A stretch of 64,000 nt of DNA from Pseudo-nitzschia pungens (lineage: Eukaryota; Bacillariophyta; Bacillariophyceae; Bacillariales; Bacillariaceae): assembly GCA_037355855.1 (NCBI GenBank), contig CM074763.1, positions 2,046,001 to 2,110,000 on the forward strand, given 5' to 3'. The translations under genes were made by a program, and so were the position numbers. The notes below the pieces were generated by a model. The model did not search any database, was not told the DNA's origin, and saw only the letters and a list, made by a program, of their open reading frames with translations. Within the stretch, counting starts at the first letter, position 1; each line of letters opens with the position of its first letter. This document shows, piece by piece, positions 32,613-44,155 of the stretch.

Positions 32613-33473
32613 TTATCGAGGCAGGGGTGGGCCGTGGTAGTCCAGCGGAACAATCTTTGGAGCCGCGTCCTTTGTTGTCGTCGTCGTCGTCGTCGTCGTC
32701 ATGGATTTGCCTTTCTCCTCCCTCCCATCCTGGCTGCTGGCAGTGCCGTGGAAGTTCCGTTCGTTGTCATCGTCATCGTCATCGTTTTTGTCGTTGTCGT
32801 TGACATCCTCGTTGGCGAGGACAACGAACCGACCGTAGCTCCTCAGCAGATTGTAAACACCAATGTACGAGGTTGCGTAGTGGACGCCTTGTGTCCCGGT
32901 ATCGAGAACCCTCTGGATCGCAGACATTGTTGCTTGGTCGTTTGAGGTGGCGCGATTCCCGTCGGCACTCGCAGCCCCCGTCGCGTCGCAGTTGCTGGAT
33001 CGCAGGTATTGCCCGGGCACAAAATAGAAATTTCCCCTGGAATGGTTCGTTCCTCCTCGCCGTTGTCGCCGACGCCGCCTGCTACGATGACGCTTCGTTG
33101 TGCTATCCATTTGCTGTTCCCCTCGTTGGTTATCGCGCTTGCCCATCGACATCGACATCGACGCCGACGCCGACGCAGGTTGCGGTTTGGGGCACCGGAC
33201 CCAACCAAAGGATGGTTTGTTGAGGTATTCCTTGAACCAATACACGGCCATGACCGCCGGTCCCAGCCAGGTCAGGGTCGGATATTGCCGGATAGTAGAG
33301 CGTCGGAATTCCATGAAACAAATCGGTGAGGACGGTGTGCCAACCACCGTCCTCGCGGATTTGGGAATCCTGGACGGCTCGTCCGTCGAATCCTCGTCGT
33401 CTGCGCGATTGCCATCGTTCCGGAGCGCCTCCAGTTTTCGTTTCGTCCCGCAATCGATCGCTAGAGAGGTCAT
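32613..33473 (-). CDS. Hypothetical protein with Arg-rich and Asp-rich regions
   Basis: Open from ATG 33473 (MTSLAIDCGTKRK), 286 residues; a further in-frame ATG lies at 33581. A middle segment reads naturally as LTWLGPAVMAVYWFKEYLNKPSFGW, followed by an Arg-rich run (RHRSRRRRRQRR), a segment GNFYFVPGQYLR, a helical piece with IQRVLDTGTQGVHYATSYIGVYNLLRSYGRFVVLANED, poly-Asp and poly-Thr, and ends PPLPR. No family recognised. Between about 33285 and 33370 another frame has better codon use (EDGGWHTVLTDLFHGIPTLYYP) than the annotated frame, so the true protein may differ there because of an indel pair. The gene is supported by codon bias only. Confidence 0.5.
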   Translation of the reverse strand: MTSLAIDCGTKRKLEALRNDGNRADDEDSTDEPSRIPKSARTVVGTPSSPICFMEFRRSTIRQYPTLTWLGPAVMAVYWFKEYLNKPSFGWVRCPKPQPASASASMSMSMGKRDNQRGEQQMDSTTKRHRSRRRRRQRRGGTNHSRGNFYFVPGQYLRSSNCDATGAASADGNRATSNDQATMSAIQRVLDTGTQGVHYATSYIGVYNLLRSYGRFVVLANEDVNDNDKNDDDDDDNERNFHGTASSQDGREEKGKSMTTTTTTTTTKDAAPKIVPLDYHGPPLPR

Positions 33474-34183
33474 CGCAGCGTGTTTTCCCGGGAAAGAAAT
33501 TGACTGTTGGTTGGTCTTTCGTGGATCCAATTGGTTGGAAGATACGAGTACGAGTAAAACCTTACCAGTACCACACTTCATGCATCATGCACTCTCGTTC
33601 TGGTATTCTGTCGGAGATGAGATGCATGTGTGGATGGGCGATTGTTGGAATCGTTTTGGCGAGTCACGGGTAGGTGCCATTGTTGCGCCCTCTCTGCGCG
33701 TTTGTTGCCGAACAAGGCGCGCGATTGACGAACAAAGAAGGGAGAAAAACTAAGAAACACTTTGGATCGGCACGGCACTTCCAATCAACATCCATCAACT
33801 GCAATGCGCTACCGGTACACAACATACGATTAAGGTTAATTACCTTACAACATCATCCGACATCGACATCCCCGAACAACTTCGCGAAGATACGACTTTA
33901 CGACTGCCCCTGAACCCTTCAACCAGATGAAAAAAGAACAAATTTCTTGATTTCTTCTTTTGTGCGTTTTATTGGTTGACAACCGGGAAAAAATACGAAG
34001 TACTAATACTGCATCGCGGCCATCAAACGAATTATGTGCGGTGGGGATGCCAAAAACAGTTATATACTGTAATTACAGACTGTAGCGTACAGCACCTGGT
34101 ACCGTACTTGATAGAGCAAAGCGCAACTAGTTTGTTTGCCACATTCTAGGCACTGGGTCCTGCCGCAACAATTGCGTGGAACG
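33474..34183. other. Divergent intergenic region
   Basis: Presumed promoters of the orphan (-) and the bestrophin-like gene (+). No structure recognised beyond GTAAT/TTACC motifs near 33830-33850. Confidence 0.4.
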
Positions 34184-36514
34184 ATGAGAGCTGCAATCCT
34201 AGGCTTCATTTTCATTCAATCCTGCCTCGCCTTTTTCTGTAGTGGATTCCATTTGCCGCCGACATCGATCCACGGGAGAACGGGGAGGTCGACGTTCGAA
34301 ACGACAACTAATTCTGGCACCGGAGACGCACGGCATGGTCTCTCCGCATCGAACGGCGGTCCGCGGCAGCTGCAGCGCCAGCGCCAGCGCCAACGCCTGT
34401 TCGTGTCGTCGTCCCCGCCGTCGCCCGACAACCCGGAGAGCGGCCAGCGCAGCCGGCGGTATCTCACCGAGGAGGAGGTCCGGGAGTTGCTGTCGGGAGG
34501 CCTGAGCATCGGAAAGGGCCAGCCCTCCTACCCGGCTTGGAGATCGAAGCGCCGACGAAGAAAGCTCTTCGAGATGACCGAGTGGGCGACCTCCGACGAG
34601 CCCAACCGACCCATTCTGTGCGAGTACGAACCCGACGCTCTCTGGCTGTGGACCCGGTGGCGGGGCACGGTCCTCTCCATGACGTACATTCCCATTGCCT
34701 TCAACGTCGCCATTGGCATTTTCATCAATTGGTACGTCCACTCCCACACCGAGGCGACCTGGAGCTTCTTTGCCGTTCCTCCCCAGGACGAGCCACTCAT
34801 CCAGGGATTGGCCGGGCTCAAGACGCTGTGGGAGTACCAGCTGACCCTCTGCACCTTTATACTGGCGTTTTTCACGGGACAGGCCTACACCTACTGGAGG
34901 CAGGTCTATTTCACCACGAGGGCCATCCAGGGACGGATCAACGACATTTGCCTCATCATCACTACCAACGCCGAGCGAGAGTCCCGGACGCTGATGGACG
35001 GGAGCACCGTGTCCGGGTACAGCGAACGCGCCGCGGCATTGGTCGACACCTGCACGAGGCTCATCCGGGTCAGCCACACCTTGTAAGTACTTGTCCTCTG
35101 AAATTCATTTGCCGGATCGAACGATCGAACGAACGAACGAACGGCGAAGAACCTGGCGAACCTTGGGCGTTTTTTGGTGGTTTTCTTCCGAGTTTCCTCC
35201 GCTTCGGTGTGCCCTGTCGCAACCCAACAACTCACACGTTCCGAACGCATCGATGGTTGGTGTTTTTGCTTCGCGCAGCTTCTGGGCCGCCATTCCCACC
35301 AATTCCAACGGAGTGAGCGACAAGGGGTGGGAGGGCAGGACCTTTCGCGTCAAAAAGGCCAGCAGCGCCGGGATTGGCGGCGACAGCGACGACGAGGACG
35401 GAGCCAACACCGCGATCGGACCCGTCCTCCTGAGTCCCTCCGGCCTGCGCTTCATGGAACGCGCCGAGGAACTGACCCACGCTGAGGTCACGACGCTGCT
35501 GGACTCCCACCTGCCCCCGTCCCAGTACACGTACATGCTCATGCAGTGGGTGGCCATGTAAGAACCGCATCGTATATTGTATTGTATTGTATTGTATCGT
35601 GTTTGCCATCGCATCGTATTGTATCGTATTTGTATCGCATTGCTGGCTGCTTCCGGAACTAGCGTCATATTGGTTCTGTTTCGCTTCATGTTTCGAAACC
35701 AGACGACGCCTACTCACAAATCGTCGAATTCGTGTTTCTCTTGTTCCCATCCTTCCTTCTTTGTTCCTTCCTTTCCTCCAGATACGCGACCGAGGGCTTT
35801 CGCGACGGATCCCTCGTCGGCGGCGACGGCGCGGAACGCGAGCTGATGAGACGGGTCACCGACCTTCGCGCCGAGTACTTCTCCATCGGAGATCTCTGCG
35901 CCGGACGCATGCCGATCGCCTACGTGCAGCTCATTCAGATCCTGGTGGACATTCTGGTGTGGCTGGCACCCTTTTCGCTCTTCCCGGGGCTGGGCTGCCT
36001 GTCGATTCCTTTGTGCGCCGTCATGACGCACTTTTTCAAGGGGCTGCTGGAACTCTCCAAGAGCTTTCTGGACCCCTTTGGGAACGACGGGTATCCCAAC
36101 CAAAACATACGGTAGGTAGTTACAGTGGGTCGAATTGAATCGAATCGCATCGAATTGCATCGCAACGCAACGCATTGCATCGCATCGTATGGTATCCAAT
36201 GGTGCCACGCCGTTCCATACAATGAGTCTCCGGCGATGTAGATGGATTGGTTCTCATGGTGCATCCTGTCTGTCTGTCTCTTCTCTTCTCTTCTCTCCTC
36301 TCCTCTGCTCTCCTCGTTCCATTCCATTCCGTTTCATCGTTTCAGTGTCGACGTGCTGGTTTCCGAGCTCAATTTTGGTGCCGCAACTCGCTGGAAGTCC
36401 GCGGCTCAGAGGGTACCGACACCTCCCCGGACGGAATCCTCTTCCCAGAAACAGCCGACCCCAAAGAACAACGATTCCGATGCCGATGGGTCGAACAATT
36501 TTCACCCGCTGTGA
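34184..36514 (+). CDS. Bestrophin-like anion channel, plastid-targeted
   Basis: Four exons: 34184-35082, 35279-35557, 35782-36111 and 36346-36514. Introns are 196, 224 and 234 bp, all GT-AG; splicing restores one frame of 558 residues. The start MRAAILGFIFIQSCLAFFCSGFHLPP is a signal peptide with an SGF-type plastid site. Bestrophin features: a first membrane region (WTRWRGTVLSMTYIPIAFNVAIGIFINWYV), a second (LKTLWEYQLTLCTFILAFFTGQAYTYWRQ), the LVDTCTRLIRVSHTFFWAAIP block joined across intron 1, GRMPIAYVQLIQILVDILVWLAPFSLFP, and the conserved cytosolic end DPFGNDGYPNQNIRVDVLVSELN joined across intron 3. Bestrophins are pentameric chloride/bicarbonate channels; thylakoid members in algae and plants tune ion balance or supply bicarbonate to carbonic anhydrase. 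Thylakoid location and bicarbonate transport are inferred from the presequence and relatives. The C-terminal tail is Pro/Ser-rich and not conserved. Confidence 0.88.
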
Positions 36515-38493
36515 CGAGATGGGTTGACGGACGATTCATTCATTCGGACTCGAACTCGAACTACGTTGGGTGGCTGCCCATCGCGCATTCCTGTTCTGCC
36601 GGAAGCAAACACCATGCACATAGTAAACATACACACAGAAAATCAACTTTTTAGCTCTCGGGGGAATAGGCGTGCGGAGACGATCCAAGATGATCCGATC
36701 GAACTCTTGGATGGGATCGAGCACGACTCACAAATCAATCAATCAACACGCTGCAACGACACGACCTATATACCATGCCTGCACCATCACCCATCGAGCT
36801 TTTTTTGGACTCTCACCGACAAACGCAGCAAACACAACGGCAATTTCGCAGCAACAAGAAAGCAAAAAGAGCCAACCTTTCCCGAAAACAATCTATGGGA
36901 GATTCAAGGCACCCAATACGAACCACAGCAACATACAACAAACGCAGAATCCCAAGATCATAGACATACAACATACAACATTACACTATACGTAGCATAT
37001 ATTATTTATTAGTATTCTTTGTCTCTTTATATCTTCTTCATTTTGTTTTGAATGCCGGTCTGTAAAAATTGAAAACAAAGAATAAACAATCATCTACAGT
37101 AAACAAGTCTAGTGCACAACCAATGTGCCATTCCTGGCAAATATTCAACATCATCCAAAGATGTCATTTTTTCCCAGAGTACTGAAATGTCCTAACGCAT
37201 CATGCGTGTAGTTTCTTTGGCATTACAGTATGGGAAGTACTAAAATTGTCCAATAATTACTACTTATTAAACCCTTCTACCAAAACTGCACTGGTGACCG
37301 AAGCACCAACTCAATCAAGAGGAACGAACGTGTTGGATTATTTGAAGTGGACGCAAGATGATTTTGAATGGGGTCAGCACCTAGTAACTTCTCGCAAAAA
37401 TCATGTCTCAGGGAAAAACTCAAGATTCAGAAGGGAATGGTCCAGAATTTTGCCGGATGTTGTTCGTTTGTGATGTGATGTACTACAGTTGGCTGCGTTC
37501 TGGTAGCTCGTGGAAGTTATTGCACAATCGTCATTAGCACCAATAAGCCTTAAGGTTACTGTAAGCACTACTAGTAAGCACCCATTCCTCCTCATGGTCA
37601 AGTACGAAGTACGGATTACATAAGTCTTACCCACGTACACGTACTAACGGTATTGAGACTATCACAGCTGAACTGAATCAAAATGGTGTCAAAAGTTGAA
37701 AGGGTCTTGTGTTTTGTGCTCGTAATTTGGCGGGCGATTCTTGTTACGCTGTCCGTAACCTAGTAGTGTAATCGAGTATTGGAACCAATTTTGACAATCC
37801 GGTAAGGTTAAAGTACGATTACCGGACTATTGCTGTATTGCCCCCAACCCAACAAGATCGAAACGAGAGATGGCATGAGCCACGAATCATCGGTTTTTAG
37901 AACCAGACACTCACGACCAAATTATGACCCTTCCGTAACTTATGGGTGTTCCAGTGGCGAATGCCATGACAACGGTCGTTCGGTACCAGTAAGGCTTACC
38001 TGTACAAGTCAGGTTACAACCTATGGTACGGTATGATAAATTTATGAAGTTTCGTGTGTCGTTCTCTGCATGGAATTCAGGTTCACTCGAGAGCGTCTCA
38101 TCATCGTCAACTCTCCAACTTAGGCGCGAACCGTACCGGTAGGTAAGATTACTTTCGTCCATTCCACAACACACGCGAAACAAATAGGTACGGAGGCCTT
38201 CTTATTGGATACCTGTCAAACGAGCATCCAACCTCTTTATCCGTTGAATCAATTGCCACACCTTCAACCTTATTTATCTAGCCAGAACAGTCCAGCTTGA
38301 ATAGCAGGAAAACAACCGAGTGCATCAGTCATTCACTCATCGCCTTTTTTTGGGATTTCCATACATACCGCAACCGCACATCTTTTGGATTGATCGAATT
38401 TTCTGGCACAAAATATATAATAATAGTCGACAACCACGTATAACAACACAACAAGGAGCAAAAGTACATCACATTGCATTGCAGCACACTACA
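36515..38493. other. Intergenic region
   Basis: About 2 kb, AT-rich. It contains GTAAGGTTAC-like motifs near 37551-37561, 37801-37808 and 37990-38030. Short frames (36524-37012, 37246-37473, 37830-38036) have no family signal or codon bias. It should include the 3' UTR of the bestrophin-like gene and the promoter of the next gene. Confidence 0.4.
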
Positions 38494-38694
38494 ATGCCCG
38501 TATTTTCCGGCCAGCAGACGACGCACCTGCAGCAACGGGCCGCCGTTGGTTATACCACACAGATGCTCCGAACTGCTTCGTCCGTCGAATACTCCCCGGC
38601 TCCAAATTCGGGAAACGGCACGTCGACAATGCCTTCCGACCACCTCCCATCGGCTCCCAACCTCGATCGGATCACCCAGGCACCCCGATCGTAC

Positions 38695-38726
<32 letters not shown>

Positions 38727-39849
38727 TCAGCAACATCACCATCACCATCAATCCCACTCGTCGTCCTCCTCCTCGGTGGGAAGCGGCACGCAACGCATGA
38801 ATATCGGCGGAAGCGCGAACACGAACACAAACACGCACACGCACACGAACCGCAACCCTACCGGTTACCAGCCTGCTGTCGCCCCACCACCACGCCCGAC
38901 GGACGGTGCAAAACCTTCCCCTGAACGAGGCGCAGGAATACGTCCTGCCCCTGAGCTACGACAGCAGCGGCCGGACCGGAAACGGAAGCGGTCACCACTA
39001 CCACTCGGACCAGGCTCCCCAAAAACCGCGGCGATCCACCGTCGTGAGGGCCGCCGAATCCGGAAGGGGGACCCTGCTCCCCGTGCGACACACGCAGAGC
39101 AAGGGAGGAGGAGGAGGATCCCATTCTCCCACGACACCGCAGCGGCAGCATCAGCATCAGCGACAAGCGGGAGTCTCCCCCAAGCGAAACGGCGTGGGAC
39201 GCTCCAAGAGCTACTCCCAATCGACCGTCCCACGACGCGCAAGCGGCTGCCGCGAACCCGGCACGATCTTGCTTCCGACAACGACAACCACAGCACCGCG
39301 AGCGGAAGGATGTCCTCCAAGCTGGCCTATCTCCGCCGACGAACGGCCGGGAACGTTTCGTCGGACGACGAATTCGATGCCATGGGATCTTCGACGAGCA
39401 ACAACAACAACAACACCAACAACAACAGCGGGGATTCGTTGTTTCACGTTCGCGCCGGCCGTCGGAAACAACAGGGCAGTTCCGTGAGCCTCAACAGCAT
39501 GGGCAGCAATAATTATAACAACCACAACCACAACCACAGCCGAGAGCACCCCGGCCCGAACCATCCCGGGGTCATGTGCCAGAAGCAACTGATCAAGCTG
39601 TCGCGAATGAAACTCGGACACCTCCTGCAGGTCGTCATCGTCCTGGCGGTGATCGGCCTGGTGTACGAATCCCATCACAAGGCCCTCTTTGCCACGCAGC
39701 AGCTCACCCAGTTCAAGGACGAGGAATCCCTTCTCCTGCTCCACCTCCAAAAAATTGAGCAGCAATCGATCCAGCTCCACGAGAACCTCGGTCGGTTGGC
39801 CCAGGCGCACATCGACAACAACAACAACATCAACAACAATGGCATGAAC

Positions 39850-39881
<32 letters not shown>

Positions 39882-40761
39882 TCGCAACGACGCCGACGAC
39901 GTCACCGGCAGCGACCGGGAGGTGGACTTTGATCTGATCCATAAGCAAACCCAGCAGCTCTACCAGATGGAAGAAGAACTCAGCCGGGAGGTCTCGACGC
40001 TGCAAAAGCGCATACAACTCAGCGCCCGCAACCACATCATCCAGGAATTCGGGGAGGGACCCGTGCAAGTGGTGCTGGAACTGGACTTTGGAAACGAAAA
40101 CCACAAGAACGTCAAGAACAAGAACAACAAGAACAACAAGAACAACAAGAACAACGACAACACCGGTGCCGCCTCCGTCCACAAGATTTCCATCCTTCTG
40201 TGGCACGACACGCCCCACGCGGCCTGGACGTGGCTCGAGCAGATCGGAAACCACGTCTGGGACGGAGCCGAATTTCACTGGCAGCAGGGCAACATCATCG
40301 AAACCCTTCCGAACCACCGGGGCGGCGACGACGACGACATCGGCACCGACGACAACGAAAGCAGCGGCAGCGGCAGCGGCAGCGGCAACAATGGCAGCAT
40401 CGAATTCGTCGAGCAGTCCCAGCACGCGCACCAGGCCTGGACCGTCGGAATCCGAGAGCATCCCATCCGCACCCGGGACGGTGCCTCCGGCAAGAGCTCT
40501 CTGGGCATGTACATCAACCTCCAGGACAATTCCAAGCTCCACACCCACGAAACCTGCGTCGGCAAGATCATCGACGGCTTTGATTCCCTCCAAAAATTAC
40601 TGGAGGCGACCCGGAGCCAGCAGCACAAGAGCGGCAACCCGGACGGCAGCGGCAGCAGCAACGGGACCGGTTCCACCAACGACGAGGCGTCGTCGTCGTC
40701 CGTGGTGATTCGCAGAGCGACCGCGATGCACTACGTGACGAAAAAAGCGGGGATGGGATAA
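38494..40761 (+). CDS. Membrane-anchored protein with degenerate cyclophilin-like domain
   Basis: From ATG 38494 (MPVFSGQQTTHLQQR) 755 residues in one exon. The N-terminal third is low complexity (poly-Q/His, Asn/Thr). A membrane anchor LLQVVIVLAVIGLVYE lies at about 372-387, followed by a coiled coil (FKDEESLLLLHLQKIEQQSIQLHENLGRL), an Asn-rich linker and a second coiled coil. The C-terminal domain (about 520-750) has a cyclophilin-like order: VQVVLELDFG, ISILLWHDTPHAAWTWLEQIGNHVWDGAEFHW, GNIIETLP, SSLGMYINLQDNSKLHTHETCVGKIIDGFDSLQKLL. The usual FHRVI catalytic Arg is replaced (EFHWQQ), so prolyl isomerase activity is doubtful. Topology suggests a Golgi/ER type II protein with the domain in the lumen. 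Between about 38885 and 39225 the +1 frame (LPLNEAQEYVLPLSYDSS...) has clearly better codon use than the annotated frame. Confidence 0.65.
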
Positions 40762-40782
40762 GCGCAAAAACGAAACAACACG

Positions 40783-40838
40783 AATAGAACAGAACAGAAC
40801 AGAACAGAACACAACAGAACAGAATAGAACAGAACACA
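40783..40838. repeat. (AACAG)n microsatellite
   Basis: About ten AACAG units with few changes, in the presumed 3' UTR of the cyclophilin-like gene. Confidence 0.75.
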
Positions 40839-41309
40839 ATGAGAGAGGCACCATCGCGGCACGCGATGAACGGCCTCACTCACGGAATGGGTTGGACAAT
40901 CCCAACCCGTCGCACATCGTCCGCACAGCGCAGCGGTCCTTTCTAGAAGCAACTCACTGTAACAATACGATTACTAATAGACTATTCTTCTTTTATGCTA
41001 AAAAGAACTCCGAGTTATTGACATTGCTATTGGCAGCGAACCAAATCTTACGAAATACAAAACGGTTTGCGCAGTCGTCTCTGGATGTTGTCATTGCACG
41101 ATGCGAAAAGTATCTGCGGTCCTCCCTCATCGGGAACGAAGTGTGCTGCTGGATGTGTTTCGATTCCTCGTTCGGATCGATCCCTTTCTATGGAATGCTG
41201 ACTCTTCTTCTTGTCGCGGCGGGTGAGTTACCACTCGCAATGCGCGGGATTGCAACGCAATTGATTGATCGAATGAATAGGAACACCGCGGCGTGGAGCC
41301 TCCCGTTGA

Positions 41310-41624
41310 TACGAGCTGTCGTCCATCAAGGCCCTCGAGAATTGGTGCGGTCGAAAAGCCAAAAAGAGTCGCGACGAACAACATATTCCGGATTGGTGGG
41401 TGCCTCTCCGAGATGTCGACGGAGAATCATCACTCCCTTTCCAACAGTTCCCGAGGAAAACGGTCAGATCGGGGCTTTGCGTTGCAAAAATCCGAATGGT
41501 CAACGTCGTGTGCGGCTGCGTTTTGTTTTCCAACACACGTGCAACGCTCTCAGACTTTTTCGGTCGGCGCCGGAGTAGCTCCCTCCTCCGTTCGCTCGTG
41601 CATCACAGAGTGAACACTCGATGA
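41310..41624 (+). pseudogene. Possible orphan exon or gene remnant
   Basis: A stop-free stretch with natural codon use over its first half: YELSSIKALENWCGRKAKKS, then EQHIPDWWVPLRDVDGES, ending at a stop at 41624. There is no in-frame ATG near its start (the preceding codon is a stop), so it would have to be a 3' exon or a fragment. No family recognised and no convincing partner exon upstream. Confidence 0.2.
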
Positions 41625-42474
41625 GCCGAATGCACCTCCACCATGAGATCCAGCAGTCCCACCGCAAACAGTACCTGTTCCATCGGCTCCATCACGACCA
41701 GTTTTTCAAAAACAATCGATGTGTGTGTCGGGTTCCTCGCATGCGATAAGTAGTTGGAACTAGGAACGTGCAGCCGCCTTTGGATATACAATACGTAGTT
41801 GGAACTATGAAAGTCCAGCCCCCTTTGAATTGCACATGGCGTTTTTGTTCTGGGCATCGGTGGGTCACTGCAGGAAACATTAATATCACTGGTAATAATA
41901 TCTACCCCCTACTGATATTAAGGACTGCACAGTTTCTTCGCACCGATGGGGTCGAACAGGGCATGGTCGATTGCAAAGAACGAGACGAGGTCGCAAGCGT
42001 TTCTTCGAACTCATTCCTACACGCAATCCTTGACAGATGGTTCAATGGAAAAAAGATTGACTTTTTGCATTGAGTTCTTTATTGGGTCTAACAAAAAGGA
42101 GCATGTCCAGTACCGTATTGGTGTTTATCATTATTTATCATAGACTTTTTGCCGAAAAAAGCTTTTCGTTTTTGTTTCATTTCGTTCTATTTATTGTTAC
42201 TGTATTTCGTTTGGATGTGATAATAATATAATGTGCGCCGAATGAATGTATGAATCGCGTACCGACTCGTTCCATTCCGTTCCGGCAATGGATGGGTCAC
42301 CGAGCCGGCGGTGTTCTCGTTCTTGTTCTCGTTGTCACTGTCGTTCCACCGGACCATCTCCGACGGAAACGCAACATCAACATCGAACACACAACAAAGA
42401 GCCTCCGGATTCGATTTTCGTTTTTCGTGTTCGCTTCCCGGCGGACCGGATCCCGGCGGCTCCGCTCAGCTCGG

Positions 42475-43720
42475 CTACGATCCCCCGTTCTGACGAGCCA
42501 TGCGCGCCAGGTACTTGCGCCGGATCTGGTAAAAAATGACGGAAAAGACCAGCGCCGCACCCATCAACGACTTCCAGGAAATCGAGTGCCCGAAAATGAT
42601 GCAGCTGATGGTGATGGAAAACAGCTGCCGGGTCGTCATGATGACCGTAAAGACAATGGGCCCGAATTCCTTGATGGTGTAGAAGATAAAGAGCTGGCCG
42701 GTGGCGGACGTGATGGCCGTGATGATGTTGTAGTTGAGGGCCACGGGATTCGTCGACAAGAATTCGTAGACCACCGGGATGTCTCCCGAGACGAACAGGC
42801 CGGTGGTGGTGATGACGATCGCGCAGCTGTTGACGCACAGCATCATCTGGTACTGGTCGACGTTGCTGCGGCCGTACTGCTGGTAGATCTTGTCCTGCCA
42901 CTGGGACGTGAAGGAATCGCAACAAATGTACATGACCATAAAGATCAGGCCGATGACTTCCGTCGACGCGTCGCTGTTCGAGGTCTTGGTGGTGAGCGAA
43001 AAAATGGCCACGCCCACCGTGATCAAAAAGGCCTCGACGTACTGCCCGAACGGGTACTGGTTCCCCTTGAGGAACCGGCCCATGATCATGACGGGGATGA
43101 TCTTGGACGACTTGAAGACCGTCTGGACCGGAAAGGCGACGTATTTGAGGGACGCGTACTGGGACCAACTGCTGAGGGTGTTCGAGAGGGCGCAGGGGCA
43201 AAAGGAATAGACGGGTGCCACGTTGTTGGCAAAGAAGGCCCCGTGCTTGATCCTGCAGGCAATCGCCCCGACAATGACCGCGAGGAACCGATTCGAGAAG
43301 ACGCAAAATGCCGCCGACGGGAACTTGCCGTTGGGAGATCCCTCCGTGGGCTGAAAGACGGTGGTCATGATGAGTTCCTGCATGTACCCCCAGGTCAGGT
43401 ACGAGGCCTGGAGGCCGGCGAAGCAAAAGGCGAGCTTGAGTCCCTGCTGATATATGTCGGAGGTTGCGGCATTGCCGGAAAAGGCCGTGGCGACCCGTCC
43501 GTTGTTGCTCGAATCGGCGCCCATGGGAATATTCACGGGGGAATCCCTGTCCTCGACCATTAGGGGTTTCATGATGCTGCCCAAAAAATAGAAAAGAAAA
43601 AAAGAAAACACCGAAACGTACACAAAAATTCGGATAGACGAAACGAGCGCGACGCATTTATTGCAAAGGAGCGCAGCGTATCGCAGGTATCGCAGCGGAA
43701 CGAAACGATACAGCATTCGA

Positions 43721-43758
<38 letters not shown>

Positions 43759-44155
43759 AAAGAGAAAAAGAAAGATGTCAGCAAACGGAAATCGTTGTTG
43801 TCTCGTGTTGGTGTTGAAGCGTCCCGAGTTTCAGTTTCACGTGCCGTGCCGCGCGAGAGGATTCTCCTCCTTGCCGTCGTCTCGATTCGGAATCGACTCG
43901 CACCCCATTCTCTTCTCTCTTGTGCAACGAGAAAAATCGACAAACACACACAAAAAAAAGAAACACTCACGCCTCGTCGTCGCCCACTTCTTTCGTCATC
44001 GACTTGGGACCGGGAGACCGGGACGGGGATCTGTTGCGGGAAGATACCGACATGTTGCTGGTGTTGGTGTTGAGGGGTTCGTGGTTGCTGTCGTGTGAGG
44101 TAGTGGAGTCGAATGAGGTATCCGCTAGGTGTTTGCGGTGTCGAACTTCGGACAT
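42475..44155 (-). CDS. PAPS transporter-like SLC35B nucleotide-sugar transporter
   Basis: Two exons: 44155-43971 and 43576-42475, with a 394-bp GT-AG intron (donor GTGAGT; pyrimidine-rich acceptor). The split codon gives EVGDDEA-IMKPLMVED and a product of 428 residues. The first exon is a Ser/Arg-rich cytosolic tail (SVSSRNRSPSRSPGPKS). The second carries about ten membrane segments matching SLC35B2/B3: FCFAGLQASYLTWGYMQE, LSNTLSSWSQYASLKYVAFP, VFKSSKIIPVMIMGRFL, CCDSFTSQWQDKIY, ATGQLFIFYTIKEFGPIVFT, MTTRQLFSITISCIIFGH. These proteins import the sulfate donor PAPS into the Golgi for sulfotransferases, which fits sulfated polysaccharide synthesis in diatoms. If the first exon were not used, translation could start at MKPLMVED (43572), which would still contain all membrane segments. 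Confidence 0.85.

Larger units (their letters stand above)
40762..42474. other. Convergent intergenic region
   Basis: Begins with an (AACAG)n tract (about 40783-40838). The piece 41310-41624 looks coding-like and is listed separately. The rest is AT-rich with no supported gene. Confidence 0.4.

Noticed and set aside
39211..40593. 460-codon reverse-strand ORF opposite the cyclophilin-like gene
   Set aside because: Val-rich antisense of Asn/Asp codons; the forward frame has membrane, coiled-coil and fold features.
40892..41578. 228-codon forward ORF
   Set aside because: Begins in a simple-repeat 3' UTR, codon use is unbiased, and its second half overlaps a better coding-like frame.
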